Of a stretch of 64,000 nucleotides of DNA, positions 52,790 through 64,000 are shown piece by piece. Below the pieces are notes generated by a model. That model did not search any database. It saw only the letters and a list, made by a program, of their open reading frames with translations, and was not told where the DNA came from. Position numbers and translations under genes: made by a program. Position 1 is the stretch's first letter. Each line of letters begins with the position of its first letter. Where the stretch lies: assembly GCF_000006565.2 (NCBI RefSeq), contig NC_031479.1, positions 6,198,885 to 6,262,884 on the forward strand, read 5' to 3'. The DNA comes from Toxoplasma gondii ME49. Lineage: Eukaryota > Apicomplexa > Conoidasida > Eucoccidiorida > Sarcocystidae.

Positions 52790-55700
52790 ATGGCGGCTCT
52801 ACAGCAACAGGCCCCCGTCCTGTCAGCAGGCGCCACACTCCCGTTGCTTCGCACTGCTGGCGCCCACAATGTCCCCACCTATGAAACGCTTGGTCGTCCT
52901 CAAACCAATGGGTCCTTTAGAGGACTTGGTCCCGGCACCGCTGAAAGCCGAGGCACTTTGGAAGGCCCCTTGCTGTCTGAGGGTATCAACCAATTGGGAG
53001 GAGGGATGGGATCCAATGGGACATTTGTTGTGGGAATGCTAGTGCGGTGTGAGGAGTGCGGCAAAAAGTTTATCAATTCATTCTACCTGGAGAAACACAA
53101 AAACAAACGTCACCGCGTCAACTCACGGACGAGTGCAGGTGTCGCTACGGGTCCAAATGCACTGGTTTCCCAGGACAATACCATCCTGGATGCTGCGTTT
53201 CCAACTTTGGATCGAAGGGAGAGCCAGGTGTATACTTTCGAAACGCCGCGACAAACTGCGGACGTTGCAACGTTGAGGCCGATGCCAACGACACAGAGGT
53301 CATCACTACTGTCAAACAGCCGCGACGCACCATCCCGAGCTCTAGGTCGTCAGTCAAACGCAGTAAATATTACCGAATTCTTTCGTGGTCCGACGGAGCC
53401 AATGCTGCAACCTGATGTCGAGGACACCAGCCGGAAGCTGAAGGCCGAAGTACAGAAGGAAGTGCATGATGTGGTCAAGGTACGGCACATCGTTCTTGCT
53501 GACCTAGCAATCAGCTGAAGACGTGTGGAGGATTCCCGTACGTCGTGTCTGTTCTTACCTACGCAACTGACCAAAAACCCTAATGGACTGTGTATTCAAG
53601 AAACCGCGTTTGCATCCAGCTTCGTTTGCCGCTTCAGACATTCCATACAATCCTCAAAGACGAAATCAAAGGGCTGCAAACACAACTCAAGAATATCGAG
53701 GTAACGTGCCTATTCCTTCAGCACATGATCCGCCCGTTTTCACGGTGCATAGCTCGCGGAAGCGCCACAGGCATGGAATATGAGACCGGTTGTAGAGTGA
53801 CATGTCAGCGGACGGCAAAGACATGGTGCTGTCGGCTGCGCCGCAGGCGCGTTTTTTCTGACTGATTTTCCCTTCGGCTTTTCTCCTCAGGCGCTTCCTC
53901 CAACGCGCACTCAGCAGGTACTCTCGGACGAGTGCTTGCAAACGTCGAGTACAGCAGGAAAACCAGTGAGCAGTCAAAACCAGAAGGGCCGCCTCATTAT
54001 GCAGTTCTATTGTGAGAGTGAACGGTGTCATTTCAAGATGAAAAAATGACAATGCACCAGATCTTTGTGCCGTCACAGAAGTCAATAGTGAATTTGCATT
54101 ATCAGAGTAGCAGGATGCTGGTAACCCGGGAAGTGAAAACCGGCTTTTTCAAAACAGAATGAGTTTAAGATCTCGTTCATTCCGCTACCTCACACATCTG
54201 TACTGCGTATCTCCAGTTTCCCCGTCACCACAGCCAGATCCAAGAACGAACCCGCGCGATGAATCTTTCTTGTTTGCAGACGGTGGGAGACGGAGGTGAC
54301 CGTCAAGATATTAGTGATAGCTCCTGTTCAGGTGAGTTTCACAGGACACCGACCAAAAGACTCATTTATAGGAAAAGTATCTGATTCTGCGTGCAATATA
54401 GCACTCATTTGCAGGGTGACCTACATAGCTCGAGCGCAGACTCATAATCTGCGTCGCAAATAGGTTATGTAAGCAATGCTTGTGATCTGAAACGTGTGAC
54501 AGACGCAGGGAAGTCCATGCAAGCACAAGATCCAAATCCGCCTCCCCATCCTATCAGCGCGTCTACTACGCCAGTACCGTCCTCTCCGCAAGCAGCCGGG
54601 ACGGCAGCTAAAACCGCATGTGCATCAGCTTCAGAGGGCGAACTATCAGAAGATGCTAAAACGTTGCGACAAGCCGTCCACGCGTTGCTCACGTTTTCGC
54701 ACAGGTAAAAGCTAAATTTCACTCACGCGAATGATGTGAAAAGGAAACCACAGCAATGCAGTTGTATTCGCTCCTGCCGTTCCCTCAATGAAATGTTGCC
54801 AGCCCCTCGGTGATGTTCTGCCTTTCCATCGACATTCGGCACTCAAATCTTGTTGACGCGGGCCTAAATGGCCATGCTGTTTCTGCTCTAACCTTTGGTT
54901 TCCATATACTGTGGTTGGTGGTTGTTGTGGTACCCTGTCCCGGCACCTTTGCAGGGAATTCCTTCTTCGGTCTCAGTTGACGGACGTCGTGAAACACAAC
55001 ACGAAACCTCCTCCAGAAGAAATTGAACGGCAGCTCGGCTTACCAGCTACAACTATTTCATCACAGCTGACGAAGACCTTCTTAACTGCAGGGTTCCAGC
55101 ATTACCAGCGTTCTGGAATGACCACAGGGAACGCACCTCAGAACTTCGAGCCAATCAATTGTCCTCCTTCGTTGTCTCGCACGGATGGCAGTTGTTGCTA
55201 CCGCCTGCACAAGGAAGTGCCCCCTCGGCGATTCTCATTGATGCCCAAGTTTTTCCGCTTCCGAGACAGAATGCGAAACAATGCATCGTACAACATTAAA
55301 TTTCCGCCTCCAGTCCTGGCTAACACAAACTTTTCCAATCCAGTGGTGCCGTCACTTCCCCTCCCAATAGCTTTCCCAGGTTTCACAGCAGGAGGTCCAC
55401 ACGGGTATACTCATGAGAGTCCTGACTTCCAGCAGGCGCCGAGAACCTTTCACGCAGGAGCGGCTTCTGGAATGCCAACAGCAGGACAAGGGGATCCGGT
55501 AACTGCCTCATACGCTGTGGAGGAACATCCGTCGCACCCGTATGGCTCTGCTGTAACCCCCTCACCACCTGTGCGCCCTGTCGTAGAGATTCGGCCATAT
55601 CAGACCGATAAAGGACCGGCGACCAGTCCACAAGGGCCGGAGGTTCAACAAACGGAGGGCATAGGGAACTCTGACCAGACGAATGGGTCTCGGATCGAGG

Positions 55701-56293
55701 CCGTCACCGAAAGGCGAAGCTCTCATCTCGTTCACCGTCGTGCATCATCCGCTGGACCTGCCACTGTTGTGCCGCTTGGTTCTGCATTCGACAGTGGCTT
55801 GGCCCACGAGAGCATTCAAGAACCCCACAGGTCAAAGTCTCTCGCTGAGTCCAACTATGTTCAGCCCGGCGCAGTCGGCGATTCCTTCGGCGGCGAGCCC
55901 TGTGTGCAAGACTACTACGTTCCTGAGCCTCGACATGCGCTGTCACCCTACGATGCGAGAGGGTCTCTGGCTGGGAAAAGCTCATGGCCTGCGCCAAGCA
56001 GCTGGGTGTCGTCGAATGCATTTCTCCCGTCCGGTGCAGATATCAAGAGGACCGAGCCTCATGCAATTCTCACGGAGTCAGGGATGCCTCCAGTCGCTGG
56101 AAATCGTCTAATGACTATCGGACCTTGGGAATCCAAGGTTGATTCCTCAGAACCATCTGTTGCCGGGCATAACGCATTCAGCCACGAACCCCCTCCCGTT
56201 GCCGTGAACGGAGACGGCAGCCGCTTCAGTGGATCTCAGCAGGTCCGGGGAACAGACCGAGGACCATGGCAATACATGGTCCAGGAGGACTGA
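52790..56293 (+). CDS. Single C2H2 zinc-finger protein with coiled coil, DZIP1-like
   Basis: Six exons with compatible phases: 52790-53479, 53620-53700, 53891-53965 (or ending 53917), 54280-54331, 54503-54704, 54955-56293; about 812 residues. One classical finger at residues 87-108 (RCEECGKKFINSFYLEKHKN), with Cys87, Cys90, His103 and His108. Its spacing, C-x2-C-x12-H-x4-H, matches my memory of the DZIP1/Iguana finger. The residues after it (KAEVQKEVHDVVK, then LKDEIKGLQTQLKNIE across the first intron) form a coiled coil, also as in DZIP1. The C-terminal 440 residues are Pro/Ser/Gly-rich and probably disordered. DZIP1 proteins act at the basal body in ciliogenesis; apicomplexan male gametes have flagella. 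The typical DZIP1 N-terminal domain is not visible, so the family call is tentative. Confidence 0.68.
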
Positions 56294-57884
56294 CAACACA
56301 CTCATTTTGTTGAGAGACGTCCTCAACAAAAACTATCCATTTATCGAAAACGGTAATTCGTGGCTGTATCTGTATTACCCTGTCGAGGAGTTACCGCGTA
56401 CAGACAGAAGCTGTGCCAGTTCACATGTGCATCGGCGGCCGCCATTGAATAGGCGGAGAACGCGTTTCGTGTTTGTAGTACCACTTTTCATGTGCCCGTC
56501 TCGATGGGGCATCGAGAAATAGATCCGGAACTAGCTGCGGATCGTATAACTGATCTTGCCTTCTCCCCTGGCATAATGTTCTTTCCTCCAGGTACATCGT
56601 TTTTGCTGTAACGTGGCAGCGCAACTCCGGGAAGATTGTGCAGTCCCTCGAAAGTCCTTGCTGTGTCGTCAACACGAGGACTGCCGGTATTTTGTTTTCA
56701 CTTCTGGTGGCCTCAAGATCTTTTGTGAGTTTAAAGGGCGGGTGTCTTTCCACTGCAGTCGCAGCATCTGTCCGACGGTGGGACGGAGCAAATCAGCCCT
56801 TCAGTGCCGCTGTTCAAACATACGGCACGTTTCCAGTTCAACGCAGAGGAAATAGTAGGAAAACGAGAGATTTCCAAGCGGTGTCCGTACTGAAGCCAAT
56901 GACAGCACCAGTCACTGTTCGATGTAGCACGCATGCTTTTTACTTCAGGTGTGCCACCGTAACAGATAATTTCTCGCCTCTCGTGCCTAAGCCCTCGACA
57001 CATCGCATCAAGCACACAATGCCAGACCAGCCTGACCCGCGTTGACACATGGGCACATGCTAGTGACACATACGAGACGCCCTTAGAAATTAATTGAGCT
57101 TACAAAAAGGAGGCAAGGTCAGGATTTTTCGTGCATCCCACACTTGGGTTCCTGTATTACCAACTGGGACACGAGACCATGCCATACGTCACCATCGAGA
57201 AACACAATTCACCGCAAACTGCTCTCGCATAGCTTATCGGAACACTACGCTGACAGAACGTTTTCCAGTGCCTGTAGAAGTCGTCTGCTGTCTAGACCGT
57301 AAGATAACTCTGGCAAAAACAAGCTACAGATAGTGAGTAAAGGGCACTCACACAAAGGAACGATGATGCTATACAAGTTACTGCTTCACATATTGGTTAG
57401 TGCCTTTTGCAACCTTACGCATTGCTGATGCAATTATAAAGGACTGTATTGTGCCGGACAAATGCACGGGGTCAATCACGAAGGCAGGCGTCTCCCCGTC
57501 GACCCCTTGCACTGGATCGGATAAGCTCTCGAACGGTCGTAGTTCGGCATCATACAGCACTTTACTGGATGAGCACGTGACCACAGTGGAACATTTGTGG
57601 AAAGTGCCTGTTGCCGCTCACAGCATCCACACAACCATGCGGAGGTGAAACGCGGGTAGCACTGGATGAATAACAAATAGTGTAGTTATCAATTGCCATC
57701 CCTGAAATCGATCGGTTGTTGTCACGTGTACGCCCGTTTCTAGCACACCGCTGATTATGCGACTGTCAGGCATGCGTACCAGACGCTCTGGTCCTCTTAG
57801 GGTTGGTACGAGACTCCAGGAGTGATTTAGGATGTGCCGACGCCAGAAAGCGTTTTAGCGTGCGGCCATATGTGTTCATCAACT
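56294..57884. other. Convergent intergenic region with two 3' UTRs
   Basis: Lies between the stop of the zinc-finger gene and the stop of the cyclase gene. + strand frames at 56638-57045 and 57400-57648 have ordinary composition. They could be further 3' exons of the zinc-finger gene if an internal donor were used, but nothing in them is recognisable. Confidence 0.45.
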
Positions 57885-60800
57885 TCAGTACTTTTTTAGA
57901 ATTGGGAGGATGCGGTAGCCACGCCAGTTCTCCGGGGCCTTGAAATCCGTCCTTTTCATGAAGTCGAGCAGGGCTGTGGAAGGCCCGTCTCCTGGAAGAA
58001 TCTCTAGGCACCTGGCGTTCCAATGAAAAGGACAACAACTTGCCCCGGCATGGCATCGTTTGCCTTGGTTCAGATCGACTTCTCTCAGCGCTGCGGAGGG
58101 TCTCGACTACAGTGTTGTTTCCTTCGTTATCCCACTTACCGTTTAAATCCCTCGGATGCTTCCCCCCACTCCCCCTCGATATATTTGCAGAACGCCGCTC
58201 TGTATTCAGTATACAGCTGGTCCGAGAACCCTTCTTGGAGCGTACTGATGTCCGCATCTACAACGAACATATACTCGACTCCGGGTCCGCGGAGATGTTC
58301 AGTCGGAATTTCGAGGACGTCCTGAGTAACAGTGAGACACAGTTTCATTCTACAGCAAACTTGCTTGCCCATCGATTGGCGAAGATTAGCCGGTGGGCTT
58401 CTCGTTGAAGGCTTTGCTGGTTTTGGTAAAGATAGATGAATGCAACTGCTGCAGCCAAGTATTCAGTAGAGCAGGGCTTACGTCAGGTTTGACCACGTCT
58501 CCAAGAACTCTTTGAGGGTCTGCTGGCCCTCGAGGGATTTGGTCATTGATGTCAAAGCAGTATAGTCCCAGGTGTTGCGCTTGGTTCTCATCGGCTTTGA
58601 CGACATCCACTTTTCTAATGCGACCTTTAGACTGCAGAATTGATTCACCAGTGCATAGCAGGCAGCTGTGAACAATGCGATTTGTATTCAGAAGAATTGA
58701 CTGTCGCGACTGCGGGAAAAAGTATTTTTTTTCGAATTTGCCTTGTTGTGCGGAAGATCAGCTGATCAATACATTTTATTGGCTAAAATCGTGCATAAAC
58801 ACGGGGTGTTCTAGAAATGTGATCGACTTGTTTCTTACTTTGACCGACAGCATGAAGTAGACAGATTCTGAAAGCAGGAGGGGCGTGTGATATATCTTCG
58901 TTGCTTCCTGCAATCGTTCAGAACACGCCAGTTCGATCTCAAATTGAAACCACTCAGGAGAACCACTCTCTGAGGTAGGGTTTAACTGTGGCCTTGTATG
59001 AGAGCGTACTTGTATCCGTTGAGTGAGGGTAACATGCGGAGATAAGTAAGATGCGTCGATCTTAAAGTCAGACCCTATGGCACCTTCAATTGCCCACCCC
59101 ACATGGAGGCCGTAGCCAATCTTGAGTCGATATCCAACTCCGAATCTCGAAGTCATTCGAGGGTCTCTCTCAAATGCTATGAGGTCTGAATTGCGTCGAA
59201 TCTCGACAATGGTCTTGACAAAGGCTACGAGGGCCTTATTCGCCATTTCTCCTGACTCGACAGCCTCGTGATTATCCTACATGGAAAAACGAGTTCCGAT
59301 TCACTTTCATTCAACATCGCCTTCTGACAGTTCCACCGTAAGTACAAAGCGACATCGTACAACAAAAATCAGTGGCAACATCCATGACAGGTCTACCTTT
59401 TCTACTGTATCCAGCCACCTGTCTCTCACTCTCCGACGTATTCTCTACAACGTCGTCTGCAACGTTTTTTCGAAAGCGAGCTACAGAAGAGCACACTTTT
59501 TTGGAATCCGTATTCAGCCTCTAACGGCAACTCCATTCAGTAACTGGAATTCTCCATCAATATCTCAACGACGTTGTAGCAAGCGTTAGTTTCACATGAA
59601 AGCGGAGAATGCAGCGTTGGTTTTCACGCGAGCCGCAGCAATGGCTGTCCCTCACAATCGTTTCCCCGTACACGCCGTACCTTGATGCGATCGGCTTCGA
59701 ATGCGTGTCCAAGCTTCCACGTAAAAAGGAAGGCGTCGCCAACATTTTGGTTTGCAGCACCGTTCCACAGGTGGCAACAATTATGGACGATGTTGCCAAC
59801 GGTATTGATGAACACCATCACGTCTTCCTGTGACGATGATAACAGAGTGTCAAAGCAGCCATATCGCGGGTGGTCATCAGCATCCGCAGCAGTTTACACA
59901 AGGTTCTCAGGAACAAATATAACGAGGAACCCCTACTTGCAGGCACTCGGTGATCTCGGTGAACGACCGAATGTCACAGAAACCGAAGATTGCCTGGACC
60001 TTCTCTCCTGGTATCATAATATTTAAATCACCATCTCCGCTCCGCATGTTTCGCCCTATTATACTTGCTCCAGCCTCGCCAAAACCAACCTGAGTCCACA
60101 GCGCAAGATGATGTGAGTATGTGAAGCACCATGCCCATGCAACAAAACAGTCCGAAAGAGTTCTCCAAATGTTGCAGATGGCCGCAGCCTGAAAAGTACC
60201 CGTCCTGCTCTTGTACTCGTCCCGAAGCTCAACGGGTTAGTTCAGTTGTAGATAAAATATGGAACACGTTCAATAAGAGTGTCACTGTGGCCAAATGCAT
60301 GATAGTACAACACAATCCTCTCTCTTAGACAACAGGCGCGTAACTCGGTTCCGAGCTTCCAATGTCGAATGCACTACCGGAACTACAAGCAAAAGCTTTA
60401 TGATATCAATTTTTGGGTGTGCGACGGGCCGTGACGCCTGTGCTGCTTCACCCTATCGTTACCTGTAAGAGACCTCCGATTTTGAGGATAGTTGTTTCGA
60501 GCATTGACGTTTCCAGTTGGTTTGCGCTCTTTTGTTTCTCAGAGCTCTCCTCCGTCTGAGGCTCCATGGTCGGCTGCCGCAGGGGGTCGTCCGCAAGTTG
60601 CTTCACAATGTTCACCATTTTCTCAATAGGGGCGACCACAAGGATCTGGTGAGTGAATACACGACAGAACAGGCAGTGCTACATTTGCGAGGGAACAGTT
60701 TGTGCCGATGTCACGTTCTTCGAGGACCCAACAAAAGCCTAAAGCACGCGTACCTGTGTGTCTCGCGCGAACACGAAGATCAGAACGCAAAGGACAACGA

Positions 60801-62857
60801 TGACGAACAGTGTGAGTAGCATGTTGAGGATAGCTTCTTGTTGCCTCTCCTCTCTCTTGAGGAATTTTGCATAGGTGCGAATACCTCGCTCTTCATAAAC
60901 GATCAGATCTTGTTCATCGTCTCTCCAGGGACAGTTTGGGTTTCGTATCCCTATGATAATTGGTGAACAACCGCACATAACGAAAAATAAGGTTGTATGT
61001 ACGCTTAGGAAGGTTTTCAGAGGTATTCATTTAGCCAAATATAAACAAGGTCGGGCTCTGGATGTCTGGATCAGTCTACGCTGTGCCCGTAATTTCATGC
61101 GATACCTGCGCATTCGATCGTTTGTTTCCACGTTAGAATCTTGCCGTTGACTTCCAGCGAGATGCGTTCAATATCACGAAGCTTCCCCTTTTCAGGGTAA
61201 CTTGTCACGTAAAGCCACAATAGCTTGGAATCCGAATTCTCCCTCGTGACTCCTGCATACTGCAGAATTTGCCATTTCCAAGCGATCTCGCCGTTCTGTG
61301 AAGAAAAGAAGGAAACCGCAGTTCAAGACACGACGCTCGTAGCACGTGCTCCTATCGACAAGCCTCCAAAAGACCGATCAACCGCCTTTCGCTGTGTTAA
61401 TGCACACTGTGCCAGCAATGTCTTACCAAACTGTTAGAGCAGTTGCGGGGACAGCGAAGAAGGTAGCTACCGACTATGAGGACACAGAAACCAGATGGCT
61501 AAAATTTCGAGACCTGGAAACGCACTATGCTCTTACCTCTGCAACGAGACAAGGGCTTCGGGAACCGTCAGGCCCGCGACCACAGACGTTTTCGCCAACC
61601 CAATAGAGATTTCTTAGACCCAGCCATCTGCGATGGAGAAACAGGCGACCCAAAGTGACCCCGAGAATATCTGATATTTCTGTCGACTTTGTTGATTGTG
61701 ATGTACCTCAATCGAACTAACAAGACGATTAGATGTTGGTTCAGCGGCGTGCAAAGAATATACCGTGTGACTCGTTCAGTCCAGGAACACCGTTGTACCT
61801 TGAGTTGTCGACGACCACCGATGTTTTGATCAGTGGAAGGCATATGAGCACCAGAAGGATACCGAGAATGACGATCCTCGTAATCATGTCAGAGAGCTGC
61901 TTCCCCAGGCGACTAGCTTCAACGCGTTTGAGTGCCGCTTGTTTCGCGTTCAGAGCCGTCCGAGCTTCTTCCCGCAGCCTATCTTGTTGGTCTGTCTCAC
62001 TCCGCGCCGTCGTCATCTTGTAGAGTTTCATGAGACGAATGAGACGGATGAGGCGAACCATTCCAATCACGCCTGTTGTGTCGGAGTCTTGCATACACGG
62101 GAGACATAACAAAATGACCTCCGCCACAGTATTAATCACTTTGTCTCTCAAGAAACGCTGAGGAGCCAGTCTCTGCATTGTGAATATGAACATCGTCAGC
62201 TGCCAAGGCCCAACGAGCTCGTCCGCTGACCTCGAGTGGGACCCCCGTATTTCGAGAAAATTGTGTCAGTATTAATGCTCTATAGGAAACGCCGTAACTG
62301 TTTTATCCGAATGGAAGCAAAGGCACAAGCGGCTCATGCGTCCTGTCTTGTGCGGCAGAACGCGTTTCTGTATGTTTGGCGAAATTGCTCCTTTGTGGCC
62401 AAACTGCAAGTTCTGTTCTGTGACACAGGGTACCTAGGAAAGAAGTTGTATTCTCGTAGTTATCAAGCCAGTCGAGTCGCCAGCTCACGAGCGCGTCGGA
62501 AATCCAGTCAATGTCGAGAAGCAAACTGACAGTAGCCGCCAGGTCGAGCCAGAAGAAGAAGCCCCACCTGTACCCATCTTGGATAATAGAGAATAACACA
62601 AACTCGAAAATGAAGTACAACAGACAAATGATGAAAAGAAAGTAGAAAAAATTATCTGCTGCCTTGCCGAAGAAACAGATTCTTACATCCTCGCCAAACA
62701 GGCAAAAGAAAGTGAAAACTGCGGTGCAAACAAGCAAAAAGCGGTTGTCCATGAAATCTTGCAATTTCCTTAATTGCGGATCCTTTGTGTCCACGGGATT
62801 GTCGTCGTTGTCGCCTTCTGACAACTGATCCTGGTACTGATCTTGCTTGGACGCCAT
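57885..62857 (-). CDS. Voltage-sensor-like membrane protein fused to a class III nucleotide cyclase (ACalpha-like)
   Basis: Thirteen exons, all with matching phases: 62857-62434, 62087-61799, 61612-61537, 61295-61106, 60950-60754, 60645-60463, 60089-59937, 59827-59681, 59276-59010, 58907-58839, 58631-58482, 58321-58140, 58011-57885; 817 residues. The start ACCAAAATGG is preferred over an ATG 12 bases upstream. Membrane segments at residues about 40-62, 68-92, 97-116, S4-like 150-166 (RLIRLIRLMKLYK, a positive charge every third residue), 210-228 and 367-388. An extracytoplasmic loop lies between the last two. Cyclase domain about 480-680: GFCDIRSFTEITE (Asp492), NQNVGDAF (Asp535), GLHVGWAIEGAIGS and FKIDASYLSP. 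The tail (TEYRAAFCKYIEGEWGEASE, LEILPGDGPSTALLDFM) is typical of the family. It resembles apicomplexan/ciliate adenylyl cyclases with an ion-channel-like N terminus. Substrate (ATP or GTP) is not certain. Confidence 0.9.
58908..59009 (-). other. 102-nt in-frame, stop-free intron in the cyclase domain
   Basis: GT at 59009-59008 and AG at 58909-58908. Its length is 34 codons exactly and the frame stays open through it. Removing it joins SPHVTLTQRIQ to EATKIYHTPLLLSE, matching the contiguous family sequence, so it is an intron; if retained it would insert 34 residues. Confidence 0.85.
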
Positions 62858-64000
62858 TTTGGTCTTCACTGGCAGAGAGGTTTCACAGAGAGGGATGGCA
62901 GTCCAGTCTACATGAGACGCCGCCCTTTACGGTGCGGATCAACTTAGTCCATTTATATCAACAGTGACAGTCGAAGGCTTCCTCCGTGTACAGGACTGTC
63001 AGGATGCCTGGTTTGTTTCAGGCTTGCCGGTATATTGAGACGGTTGAAACTGTTCTGCATGATAGGCTCCAGAATGCTCTTCAATCTAACTGGAATAACA
63101 GGGAAACCAAACCCCTAGGATCTGTGTATTGGCGATCGGAAGGGTAGCCGATCAAAACATCAGAGATGCCTATGAGTGCACGACTTTAGGGCAAGTGAGG
63201 GTGGTTGGTCTAGTTGTACCGAACGAAGTTGAGAAAGGGAATGCGCATCAGTTTCTGAACAGCGAACGTCATAGCGTAATAGTTGCATGCCAATGCATGC
63301 TTTTTCTGCATGTGCGCGATTCCCTTTAGGCCGAAAGAAAGCGAACCACTCTTCACAGGACTGCCTGCATACGAAACATTAATATGCGTAAGGGAAGGGT
63401 GTTGCACCAATAACCAGAACAGATGCAGAGAACTCCATTTCACGAGTGGCGTTGACAGTGGCGAAACCCTGCTGCCTTGTTGGCCATTTGATCTACCTGT
63501 TTCCTGATATATGGCACAGAGCTACTCTGCTGATATACGGGAAACTGTCAAGGTGGTTCATTCCTCTTCAAGCGGCGCGAACACAAGCTAAATAGCACCG
63601 TGTTTTTTCACAGTTCGGTTGGTGGACCTCTGGTGAGCCGTCGCATGGTTTACTTTAAAGCGCAGCGGAGGCGTTCCGAAGAGAGCAGAAATGTCAACAG
63701 TCAAATCCGCCCTTCACGAACTACAGAAAACGGAAGTGCCAATGTCTAATTGGTCCACCAGTTATGCATAGCGTGAAACCGGCAAATAAAGGTTCCTTCG
63801 TCTTGAGACTGCCTTGCACCGAAGAACGTGTGGGGCTTAGCTGAGGCCTTCCGTTGTGGTCCCCTCCAACCCCGTAGCCTGTTGCACTTTTCCGTGTTCC
63901 CTCAAGCGCTCAGCTCGAGATTTTTTATGCGGTTGTTCCCAAGAACAGTGTAGCGAATCCATCTTGTCCTGAAGAGAGAGTGTTTGTGCTGCAACTACGT
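62858..64000. other. Upstream region of the cyclase gene
   Basis: No coding frame with recognisable features on either strand. It holds the promoter and 5' UTR of the minus-strand cyclase gene, including paired TGCATGC sites. A polypyrimidine-rich stretch near 63870-63910 has no clear role. Confidence 0.5.
63284..63300. promoter_or_regulatory. Two TGCATGC motifs, 10 bases apart
   Basis: TGCATGC at 63284-63290 and at 63294-63300, about 430 bases upstream of the cyclase start. TGCATGC is the best-known coccidian/Plasmodium AP2-bound promoter motif. The 10-base repeat places both copies on the same DNA face. Confidence 0.45.

Overview
The window is nuclear DNA of a coccidian apicomplexan, most likely from the Toxoplasma/Neospora/Hammondia/Besnoitia group. 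This is inferred from GT-AG introns of about 50 to 1,400 bases, large exons rich in Ser/Arg/Glu, (AT)n microsatellites in introns, TGCATGC promoter motifs, and a cyclase of the apicomplexan/ciliate type. No species marker was used. There is no sign of rRNA, tRNA, CRISPR or transposon genes.

Layout. 1-4 kb: an open frame running in from the left edge, then no convincing gene. 4-8.3 kb: purine-rich + strand ending in a coiled-coil protein gene (6583-8265) with a 33-bp tandem repeat. 8.3-9.8 kb: convergent intergenic DNA with three (AT)n tracts. 9.76-49.69 kb: one giant minus-strand gene for a VPS13/chorein-type bridge-like lipid-transfer protein. I resolve 20 exons with compatible splice phases and about 10,200 residues: N-terminal chorein region, very large low-complexity insertions, a set of Asn-centred adaptor-binding-type repeats, and the conserved C-terminal blocks. 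49.7-52.8 kb: shared upstream region. 52.79-56.29 kb: plus-strand, six-exon gene for a protein with one C2H2 zinc finger resembling that of DZIP1. 57.89-62.86 kb: minus-strand, 13-exon gene for an 817-residue voltage-sensor-like membrane protein fused to a class III nucleotide cyclase. 62.9-64 kb: its upstream region, with two TGCATGC motifs.

The genes do not form a pathway. The lipid-transfer protein should act at membrane contact sites, the cyclase in cyclic-nucleotide signalling at a membrane, and the zinc-finger/coiled-coil protein possibly at the basal body. Items most worth a second look: the size and extra adaptor repeats of the VPS13-like protein; a cyclase with two substituted catalytic-core residues and an in-frame 102-nt intron; a possible secreted-protein gene nested antisense in a VPS13 intron (27307-27816); and a change of sequence style near 48.2 kb, inside the VPS13 gene.

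Exon limits were worked out by hand from open frames, GT/AG sites, phase compatibility and recalled family motifs. No alignment or transcript data were available.
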